From the NCBI GenBank assembly GCA_035512595.1, contig DATKDU010000428.1, forward strand, positions 1 to 29,576: a stretch of 29,576 nt of DNA. Direction: 5' to 3'. The DNA comes from DATKDU01 sp035512595 (GTDB taxonomy: Bacteria > Planctomycetota > Planctomycetia > Pirellulales > Pirellulaceae). Positions 5,707 to 11,337 of the stretch are shown one piece after another (positions within the stretch are counted from its first letter, which is position 1; each line of letters begins with the position of its first letter). The position numbers and the translations under genes are program-made. The notes under the pieces were generated by a model that searched no databases, was not told the DNA's origin, and was given only the letters and a program-made list of their open reading frames with translations.

Positions 5707-6615
5707 ATGACGATCCTCCTTCTCGGCTCCAGCGATGACGAGCACGCGCGGCACATGGCGGCACATCTCCGCTCGCGCGGCTGCGACGTCGAAACCTTCG
5801 ACACGCAGCAGTTTCCCGCACAAGTCTCGCTGAGCTTCGACCCGCAGCGCCGAACCGGCGTCATCCGCCTCGCTTCCGGCCGCGAGCTTTCGTGGCCGGA
5901 AATTCAGTCGGTCTACTGGCGGAACTACGGCGGCGCCGGCCGCTGTCCGCTGGCCGATCCCGACCAGGCGTTCCTGGCCGAGAACGACGCCCGCAGCCTG
6001 CTGGAAACGTTCTTGATCGAGTTGCCGGCCCGCTGGGTGAACGGCTTTGAGGCATTTCGCTTGCACCAGGCCAAACCGGTTTGCCTGGCCCGCGCTGCGG
6101 CACTCGGAGCGGTTGTGCCGCGGACGATCCTGACGAACGATCCGCGGCACGTGACGAGCTTCGCCGAAGCTGGCCAGCGCCTCATCTTCAAGCCCGTGCA
6201 GGGAGGGGACCAAACGCGGCCGCTGACGCCGCAGCATCTCACGCCGCAAAACCTCGACCATCTCCGCTTCGCCCCGATCACCTTGCAGGAAGAAGTGCCG
6301 GGAACGAACATCCGCGTGTTCGTGGCTGGCCAGCGCGTCCTGGCCTGCGAGGTGGCCACGGGCCAGCTCGACTATCGACAAGACCTGGAGCCGCGGCTGA
6401 GCGTCCACGCGCTCCCGCCAGCCGTCGAATCGCTCTCGATCCGCATCGCCCGCGACCTGGCCCTCCTGTGGACCGGCATCGACTTTCGGCTGACGCCCGA
6501 TGGTCAATACGTCTTTCTGGAAGCCAACCCCAGCCCGATGTTCATCGGCTTTGAGGCTCAGACGGGGCTGCCGCTGACGGAATCGCTGGCCGACTTGCTC
6601 GTCGGGCAAACGTAG
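5707..6615 (+). CDS. RimK/MvdD-type ATP-grasp ligase, candidate graspetide macrocyclase
   Basis: A 302-residue ATP-grasp enzyme predicted to activate Glu/Asp side-chain carboxylates as acyl phosphates and join them to Thr/Ser hydroxyls of the adjacent precursor. Visible marks: an N-terminal MTILLLGSSDDEH strand and turn, VYWRNYG near 69-74, ARWVNGFEAFRLHQAK with K123, VPRTILTNDP at 137-146, LIFKPVQGG with ATP-binding K162, LQEEVPGTNIRVFVAG at 193-208, and metal ligands D259, E272 and N274 in DFR...LEANPSPMF. The W-N-x-x-x-A and VPxTLxTN features fit the MvdC/MvdD maturase group rather than plain RimK. ATG at 5707 is preferred over 5680 because GAGG lies 6 bases upstream. RimK-like glutamate ligation is the alternative, but the TTxxxxEE neighbour favours ester formation. 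Confidence 0.85.
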   Translation: MTILLLGSSDDEHARHMAAHLRSRGCDVETFDTQQFPAQVSLSFDPQRRTGVIRLASGRELSWPEIQSVYWRNYGGAGRCPLADPDQAFLAENDARSLLETFLIELPARWVNGFEAFRLHQAKPVCLARAAALGAVVPRTILTNDPRHVTSFAEAGQRLIFKPVQGGDQTRPLTPQHLTPQNLDHLRFAPITLQEEVPGTNIRVFVAGQRVLACEVATGQLDYRQDLEPRLSVHALPPAVESLSIRIARDLALLWTGIDFRLTPDGQYVFLEANPSPMFIGFEAQTGLPLTESLADLLVGQT

Positions 6616-6638
6616 GGCACTCTGGATTCGTAGGGTTC

Positions 6639-6680
6639 GTAGGGTGGTGCCAAGCTCGCCTCGGCGAGCGCCGGCCCACC
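6639..6680. repeat. GTAGGGTGG/CCACC dispersed repeat, copy 1
   Basis: The segment from GTAGGGTGG to CGGCCCACC, with an inner CTCGCCTCGGCGAG palindrome, is repeated almost exactly at 7024-7065. It starts 24 bases after the ATP-grasp stop and its hairpin could end that transcript. It is one of many short palindromic families scattered through this genome segment. Confidence 0.75.
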
Positions 6681-6715
6681 GCGATCGGTAATCCATTCCC
6701 GCGTTGGGCTTGGCG

Positions 6716-7014
6716 ATAGCGCGTTTGCGCCCCTGTCGGCGATTCATAACCATTGTCTATTCAATCACTTACGGCAAAAACTCCCCCGTTTGCGCGAGGT
6801 TGAATATAGCGCGTTTGCGCCCGCAAGTAGGTCCCGTCTGCCGGACGGGACCTCCGAAGTGGCGGCCGCCAAACCAAGGTCCCGCTCGGCAAGCGGGACC
6901 TACTAGTGATAGCGCGTTTGCGCCGCCCAGTGGCGTGACGCAACTTCTTGTCCGGATGTACCTTACGGAAAAATATAGCCCGCTTGCGCGAGGTCGAATA
7001 TAGCGCGTTTGCGC
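6716..7014 (+). repeat. Five copies of ATAGCGCGTTTGCGC in a gene-free region
   Basis: The 15-base motif occurs at 6716-6730, 6806-6820, 6909-6923, 6975-6989 (variant with CCCGC) and 7000-7014, all in the same orientation and irregularly spaced. Two copies lie in a longer direct repeat of about 53 bases (6768-6820 and 6962-7014, 194 bases apart) that starts CTTACGG and includes TTGCGCGAGG. The rest of 6616-7388 has no convincing gene; a 32-codon frame at 7244-7342 (MTPGDSVHNYIIPGKGRL...) looks protein-like but too short to call. Function of the motif is unknown. Confidence 0.7.
6827..6903. repeat. GTAGGTCCCG palindromic element
   Basis: A composite hairpin element bounded by GTAGGTCCCG and CGGGACCTAC. 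It contains two inner hairpins, GTCCCGTCTGCCGGACGGGAC and a GGTCCCGCT/AGCGGGACC pair, separated by a GC-rich linker. It lies between the second and third ATAGCGCG motifs and appears to have inserted among them. Confidence 0.7.
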
Positions 7015-7023
7015 GCAGCCTTT

Positions 7024-7065
7024 GTAGGGTGGCGCCAAGCTCGCCTCGGCGAGCGCCGGCCCACC
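7024..7065. repeat. GTAGGGTGG/CCACC dispersed repeat, copy 2
   Basis: Near-identical to the element at 6639-6680, differing by one T/C change in the left part. It starts ten bases after the last ATAGCGCG motif. Confidence 0.75.
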
Positions 7066-7111
7066 ATCAACCGCTGTCCATCCCGGTTCAGGCGAAGCGC
7101 CCGCCAGAGGG

Positions 7112-7150
7112 GGTTTTTTGACAGCCAAAGGGGGGTTTTGTCAAAAAACC
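7112..7150. repeat. Hairpin with 12-base perfect arms
   Basis: GGTTTTTTGACA (7112-7123) and its complement (7139-7150) flank a 15-base loop rich in A and G. The AT-rich arms could form a terminator-like hairpin, but the T-run is inside the stem, and no gene clearly ends just upstream. A single half of the element (TGTCAAA) follows at 7151. Confidence 0.5.
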
Positions 7151-7352
7151 TGTCAAACTGGGCAGCCTGCACAAATGGCGCAAATGCTTTCCGCCAGGGT
7201 TGCCTTGGGATATTCAATTGTCAATGAACAAAGCCGGCGCAAGATGACGCCTGGAGATAGTGTACACAACTACATTATTCCAGGCAAGGGGCGGCTCTCC
7301 GATTTTCTCGGCCGCGACATTGGAATTGAAGTCGAGCGGTAGTGAAACACAG

Positions 7353-7373
7353 ACCCGAAGCGCCAGCGAGGGA
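7353..7373. repeat. Single arm of the ACCCGAAGCG dispersed repeat
   Basis: A 21-base copy of the arm found at 7791-7811. It lies alone, 16 bases before the end of the second HTH-like domain remnant, showing that half-elements of this family exist independently. Confidence 0.7.
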
Positions 7374-7388
7374 AACGGCCGCAACACC

Positions 7389-7580
7389 TCATGGATCGAA
7401 TTCGACGTAGGGTTCCTCACCTTCGAGCTTTCCCAGCTTGATCAAGCGCACTTCCACTCCCCTGACGCCGCGCCCGAGTCGCTCGGCAATCTCCTCCAGC
7501 GGCGCTCCCGCATCGTAGTGGCGGAGTAGTTCGGCATCGTGCTCGCTCGTCCAAGGCTTGCCGGCCTGGGTGCGGTTCGG
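7389..7580 (-). pseudogene. Second WTxxxD/HTH domain cut off by an in-frame stop
   Basis: Immediately after the TAA that ends the upstream gene (7583-7581), the same frame continues for 63 codons as PNRTQAGKPWTSEHDAELLR, then an HTH-like stretch ending VRLIKLGKLEGEEPYVEFDP and a stop at 7391-7389. It aligns with the upstream protein's own C-terminal domain (GKPWTTDEDEQLI...SRLTELGKI). It has no start codon or ribosome site of its own. Either a nonsense mutation split a two-domain protein, or stop readthrough makes a longer form. I favour mutation. Confidence 0.6.
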
Positions 7581-8054
7581 TTAGAGCACTTCAAAGTCGG
7601 GCTCCATTTCCGGCGCCGGATCGTCATATTTCGGCTTGATCTTGCCGAGCTCTGTTAACCGCGAAACGATCGCTCCGCGCGTGCGGCCGTGCATCTTCGC
7701 CATCGCCTTGAAGTCCACGGCCGCGTGAAACTCCGCAATCAGTTGCTCGTCCTCATCCGTCGTCCACGGCTTGCCGACGCGCTCAGACAAACCCGAAGCG
7801 CCAGCGAGGGAAACGGCCCTTTGGCGATTTGGTGCCTGTCCCTCGCTTGCGCGTCGGGCTTGTTCCAAGACCGTGAACAGCGCCCGGATCACGCGCGGAT
7901 GGTGGTACGGCCCCTGATCGGGAAGCGGCTGACCGGTGACCGGATCGATGCCGTTGGCCAGAGACTCGATGGCTGCCATCGCTTCACCCAGGTGCATCTT
8001 TGCTCTTTTCGCCGCGCGGGAACGAAGGGACTTCCGACCAGGAACTGCGACCAT
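7581..8054 (-). CDS. WTxxED/HTH-type DNA-binding-like protein with repeat-encoded insert
   Basis: A 157-residue protein, start chosen at 8054 because residues before it are repeat-like; no clear ribosome site. The N-terminal region HLGEAMAAIESLANGIDPVTGQ leads to DQGPYHHPRVIRALFTVLEQ, then an ACCCGAAGCG-type repeat encodes about 25 residues (ARRASEG...SLAGASGL), then GKPWTTDEDEQLIAEF and HGRTRGAIVSRLTELGKI, a Trp-containing three-helix unit reminiscent of SANT/Myb or resolvase-type HTH domains. A protein of this kind probably binds DNA, by motif resemblance only. The repeat breaks the link between two conserved parts but keeps the frame. See the domain remnant at 7389-7580. Confidence 0.6.
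   Translation of the reverse strand: MVAVPGRKSLRSRAAKRAKMHLGEAMAAIESLANGIDPVTGQPLPDQGPYHHPRVIRALFTVLEQARRASEGQAPNRQRAVSLAGASGLSERVGKPWTTDEDEQLIAEFHAAVDFKAMAKMHGRTRGAIVSRLTELGKIKPKYDDPAPEMEPDFEVL
7787..7863. repeat. Full ACCCGAAGCG inverted-repeat element inside the HTH gene
   Basis: The left arm ACAAACCCGAAGCGCCAGCG and onward (7787-7811) and the right arm (7839-7863) are complementary with a few mismatches around a 27-base loop. On the coding strand the element encodes ARRASEG and SLAGASGL, which interrupt the protein in frame. Confidence 0.75.
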
Positions 8055-8209
8055 CAGGGTAATGCTGCTGGGTGCGAATCGCAAGAAACTCAGGCGCAGG
8101 CTCGCGGCTGGTGGGTGGTGAATTGTCGGAAACCGCCTCCCACCGTGGGCAGCCAACGGTGCCAACCCGCCGCTTGCAGCGATATAATGGCGGTAGAGGA
8201 GGCGTTTCC

Positions 8210-8977
8210 ATGACTACATTCCCAAGCCGCCTCATTGCGGCTGTGCTTGCACTGGCTTTCGTCCCGCCGGCACATGTGTTCGCGAGGGATAGCGAGCAGC
8301 ATGCCATCCAAGCAATCGAAAAGGGGGGCGGATACTGTGAGGTCGATAAAGATCACCCGGACCAGCCAGTGGTCGGAGTGATTCTTCAAGGAAAGCAATT
8401 TAAGGACGCGGAACTCGCTCACGTTGCTGCGTTTCGCGACCTGAAACAACTGGCGCTTGCTGGATCGCAGGTGACCGATGAGGGCCTCGTTCACTTGAAG
8501 GATCTCAAGGAGTTGGAAAGCCTCTATCTGACGCTGACAAAGGTAAAAGGAAAGGGGTTCGTTCATCTCAAGGGGCTCGACAAGCTGGAATCTCTCGATC
8601 TTCATGGCTGCCAGATCACGGACGATTCGCTCAAGCACATTGCGACCCTCAAGGGCCTTCGTGGCCTGAATCTGAACTCAACGCCCGTGTCCGACAAGGG
8701 CCTCGTCCATCTCAAAGGACTGAAGAGGCTTCTCACGCTCGCACTTTACGGGACCAAGGTGACCGACGACGGGCTAATTCACGTAAAGGACCTGCCGGAG
8801 CTTCACACGCTCGTTCTGAGCGAGACGCTGGTCACCGATAAGGGGCTGAAGCACTTGTACGGCATGAAACAGCTCCTCAGCGTAAGTGCGATTCGAACCG
8901 GCGTCACCGACCGCGGGGCTGCAGACCTCGAGGCCGCATTACCGGACGTGACCGTCATTCACAAGATTGGCGAGTAG
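8210..8977 (+). CDS. Exported leucine-rich repeat protein (TDxGL type)
   Basis: A 255-residue protein with a signal peptide (residues 1-25, hydrophobic core LIAAVLALAFVPP, likely cleavage after VFA) and about seven 24-residue leucine-rich repeats from residue 65 to the end. Repeats have the form L..L.L..T.VTDEGLVHLKDL, the bacterial type abundant in planctomycetes, which build a curved scaffold for protein binding. ATG at 8210 is supported by AGAGGAGG at 8195-8202, 7 bases upstream. The partner is unknown. It likely acts in the periplasm or at the cell surface. The open frame extends upstream to 8072, but that part has no signal peptide logic. Confidence 0.85.
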   Translation: MTTFPSRLIAAVLALAFVPPAHVFARDSEQHAIQAIEKGGGYCEVDKDHPDQPVVGVILQGKQFKDAELAHVAAFRDLKQLALAGSQVTDEGLVHLKDLKELESLYLTLTKVKGKGFVHLKGLDKLESLDLHGCQITDDSLKHIATLKGLRGLNLNSTPVSDKGLVHLKGLKRLLTLALYGTKVTDDGLIHVKDLPELHTLVLSETLVTDKGLKHLYGMKQLLSVSAIRTGVTDRGAADLEAALPDVTVIHKIGE

Positions 8978-9010
8978 ACTACTCGACGGGTTATAGTGGA
9001 GACTCCCCCG

Positions 9011-9415
9011 ATGAATTGGCGCGAAGTCGTATTCCGGTTCGCCATAGCCATTGCCTGGCTGCTGTTCGGTCTGATTTTCTTCGACCACGCCGCCAGCGAA
9101 CCGTCTCTCGCCAGAGACGTGATGTGGATCGTTGCCGGCGTCTTCTCCATGGCGGTGGCTTTGGCCATCGTCATTCTTCCCCTCTTGCCCAGCGGCAGGC
9201 TCAAATGGCTAGCTCCTTGCCGCGCGACGTGGAGCGGACGGGCACTTGTATCCGCAGTTTCGGCGATCGGGATTGCCCTCTTTGTTGTCGCGCAGCTTGG
9301 CTATGTGGATGTACAGCCGTTCTTGGGGCGGCTGCTTATGCTCTGGCTACCCGCCGTCCTTGTGCTTTGGGTTGTGCTCTCGGCCACGACAGAGAGCAGT
9401 CCGCGAAAAGTGTAG
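9011..9415 (+). CDS. Four-helix integral membrane protein, unknown function
   Basis: A 134-residue protein with four hydrophobic segments: about residues 8-25, 38-57, 79-96 and 102-122, with short loops and a polar C-terminal tail. GTGGAG upstream serves ATG 9011; a GTG at 8996 is an in-frame alternative giving five more residues. It follows the LRR gene by 33 bases on the same strand, so the two may be cotranscribed. No family recognised. Confidence 0.6.
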   Translation: MNWREVVFRFAIAIAWLLFGLIFFDHAASEPSLARDVMWIVAGVFSMAVALAIVILPLLPSGRLKWLAPCRATWSGRALVSAVSAIGIALFVVAQLGYVDVQPFLGRLLMLWLPAVLVLWVVLSATTESSPRKV

Positions 9416-9458
9416 AAACAAAGTGCGAAAAAAGTCGAAATTCTACTTATTGTCGACC

Positions 9459-9950
9459 ATGCGATTTCGCATTGAGGACAGAAGCTGGAACGCAAGTGCG
9501 CCATATCGGCTTCTTTTCCAAGAGTCCCTCGTCCAGGTGCGATGTCCGATCTTGCCCAAATCTCTGACGCACAAGGAATACTGCTGGACCTGGTCAAACC
9601 AAGCGGAATACTCGCTGATGTACCCGATGTGGCGGAAAGGGCAGACACCGCTGTGGCACATCATGGCGGATGGTCAAACTCTCTCTTCCGGGCGTATCGA
9701 GATCCCGTCAATTTGGGATCAGTTACGGCCGACGGCAAAAGTGCAGGTCACGTGGCAACTCGACCGCGAAATTCTCCTCAAGGAATCCACTTGGTGCGCC
9801 GCGCGGCTGATTCGTCAATCGGACGGCCGCCGTTACGCCGTCTGGAACGCGCGCTTGCGAGGTTTTGAAGGCGTATGGCGAAATGGCCTCGTCAAAAGCG
9901 ATGTGCCTTTGGTTTTCGGAATGATCTTGGCGTCGGTGTGCAATTCGTAA
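9459..9950 (+). CDS. Hypothetical Trp-rich protein
   Basis: A 163-residue soluble protein, no family recognised. It has ten tryptophans, including WTWSNQAEYSLMYPMW and VTWQLDREILLKESTW, and ends SVCNS. The open frame extends upstream to 9246 over the preceding gene in another frame; the start at 9459 is chosen because protein-like composition begins there, though no clear ribosome site is present. It may be a shortened or decayed gene. No neighbour suggests a role. Confidence 0.4.
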   Translation: MRFRIEDRSWNASAPYRLLFQESLVQVRCPILPKSLTHKEYCWTWSNQAEYSLMYPMWRKGQTPLWHIMADGQTLSSGRIEIPSIWDQLRPTAKVQVTWQLDREILLKESTWCAARLIRQSDGRRYAVWNARLRGFEGVWRNGLVKSDVPLVFGMILASVCNS

Positions 9951-10081
9951 TGATGCCACACATTTCGCGAGGGTGGGGATCGATGTAACCGATTCGCATT
10001 CCTGGCCATACGAGGATATAAAAGGTCTATCGGGTCGGGTTCTCGGCCCGGCCCTTGCCTCCCCTTAGCCGATGCTGCCGG

Positions 10082-11236
10082 ATGGTCCGTCACCGACATA
10101 TTGCCCTGACACTCCTCCTGGCTGGGTCGTTCATCGTCACCCCCGCGCTGGGCCAATTCGACGGCGAGATCACGCCGCAAAGTGAAGAGGCGCTTGAACT
10201 TGGGCTCGAGTGGCTGGCTAAGAACCAGGGGCCGGAGGGGAACTGGGGGGCTAGTGATTTGGGGCTGGTGAGCATGGGGGCGCTGGCGTATATGTCGGCC
10301 GGGCATGCTCCAGGGCGGGGGAAGTATGGCCGCGAGCTGGAGAAGGCCCTGGAGTTCGTCGTCAAGAATGCCAAGCCGTCGGGGCTCCTCAACATCGCCG
10401 ATGGTCAGCGGGACATGTACAACCACGGGCTGGCGACCTTTGTCTTGGGCCAGGCCCACGGCATTGGCACGTCGCAGGACCGGCGGCTCAACCGGGTCCT
10501 CGACGGGGCTTTGAAACTCATTTCCAACACCCAGTGCGAGGATGGGGGCTGGGATTACCGGGCCCATCGGCAGGCCAATGGCCACGACCTCTCCCTGGCG
10601 GTGATGCAGGCCAAGGCCCTGCGGAGTGCCGTCGATAGCGGGCTGGAAGTGCCGCCGGAGGTGATTGACCTGGCGATCAAGAGCGTCCGCGAGCACTACT
10701 CCCCGCAAGGGAATCGCAACCTGCCCGAGGCGGACCTGATGAAGCTGCCGGGGCAATTCACCTACGGCAAAGGAGGGGGCGGCGGGACGATCGCCATGGC
10801 GGCGGCCGGCGTCGTCTGTCTCCAGGAGTTCGGCCAATACGACGACTGGCGGATCGGCAAGAACATGGACGTGATCGGGGCGGCAATCCGCGAGCTTCCC
10901 AAGGCCCGCGAGCGCAACGGCAATATGCCGTTCGATGCGTACACCTTGTATTACGTCGGCCAGGCGCTGTACCAGGTCGGCGGCGAACACTGGGAGGAGC
11001 ACTATCCGCTCTTGCGTGAATTTCTCGTCCAGTCGCAGATCCGCGACGCGAAGGTGCCGAACCTGCACGGCTCGTGGCGGGACAACGGCGTCCGCGGCGG
11101 CGGCCGCGTCGGCGGCCGCGAAGGGGAGCTGTACGCGACCAGCGTCGGCGTTTTCATTTTGGCGATCCCGAATCGGTATTTGCCAATTTTGCAAGAAGGT
11201 CGCATTGAGAGTTTGAAATCCAAGCCACCGCGGTAA
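10082..11236 (+). CDS. Exported alpha/alpha-barrel (squalene cyclase/prenyltransferase-fold) repeat protein
   Basis: A 384-residue protein with a signal peptide (residues 1-24, core IALTLLLAGSFIVTP, cleavage near ALG/Q). Repeats such as LGLEWLAKNQGPEGNWG and LKLISNTQCEDGGWDYR are the helix-plus-Gly-Trp turns of the squalene cyclase/prenyltransferase repeat fold. No DxDD or DCTAE-type cyclase catalytic motif is visible, so it is probably a structural or binding protein of the periplasm rather than a terpene cyclase. It starts the large MoxR/BatA-type block; similar proteins sit next to such operons in other planctomycetes. An in-frame TTG at 10055 would add nine residues that do not suit a signal peptide. 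Confidence 0.75.
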   Translation: MVRHRHIALTLLLAGSFIVTPALGQFDGEITPQSEEALELGLEWLAKNQGPEGNWGASDLGLVSMGALAYMSAGHAPGRGKYGRELEKALEFVVKNAKPSGLLNIADGQRDMYNHGLATFVLGQAHGIGTSQDRRLNRVLDGALKLISNTQCEDGGWDYRAHRQANGHDLSLAVMQAKALRSAVDSGLEVPPEVIDLAIKSVREHYSPQGNRNLPEADLMKLPGQFTYGKGGGGGTIAMAAAGVVCLQEFGQYDDWRIGKNMDVIGAAIRELPKARERNGNMPFDAYTLYYVGQALYQVGGEHWEEHYPLLREFLVQSQIRDAKVPNLHGSWRDNGVRGGGRVGGREGELYATSVGVFILAIPNRYLPILQEGRIESLKSKPPR

Positions 11237-11237
11237 T

Positions 11238-11323
11238 GTGTGCGGGTATGAGGGTGTAGAGTGTGAGGGTGTTCCTCGCCAATCTCCACTCACTCTCACA
11301 CCCGCACACTCTCACACCCCCAT
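11238..11323. repeat. GTGTGAGAGTG-type inverted repeat between operon genes
   Basis: Purine-rich GTGCGGGTATGAGGGTGTAG on the left and pyrimidine-rich CTCACACCCGCACACTCTCA on the right form an imperfect long hairpin in the 101-base gap between the alpha/alpha-barrel gene and the BatA-like gene. The element belongs to the dispersed intergenic repeats of this genome and might cause partial termination inside the operon. Confidence 0.6.
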
Positions 11324-11337
11324 ACCTCCCCTCATCC

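Noticed and set aside
4638..5864. The longer 408-residue version of the precursor
   Set aside because: Its first 97 residues lie opposite the ATP-grasp start and the divergent promoter, have low-quality composition, and the internal ATG at 5573 has a ribosome site.
10082..11236. The alpha/alpha-barrel protein as a hopanoid or squalene cyclase
   Set aside because: No DxDD or QW-box set of a cyclase is complete, it is about half the length of squalene-hopene cyclases, and it carries a cleavable signal peptide.
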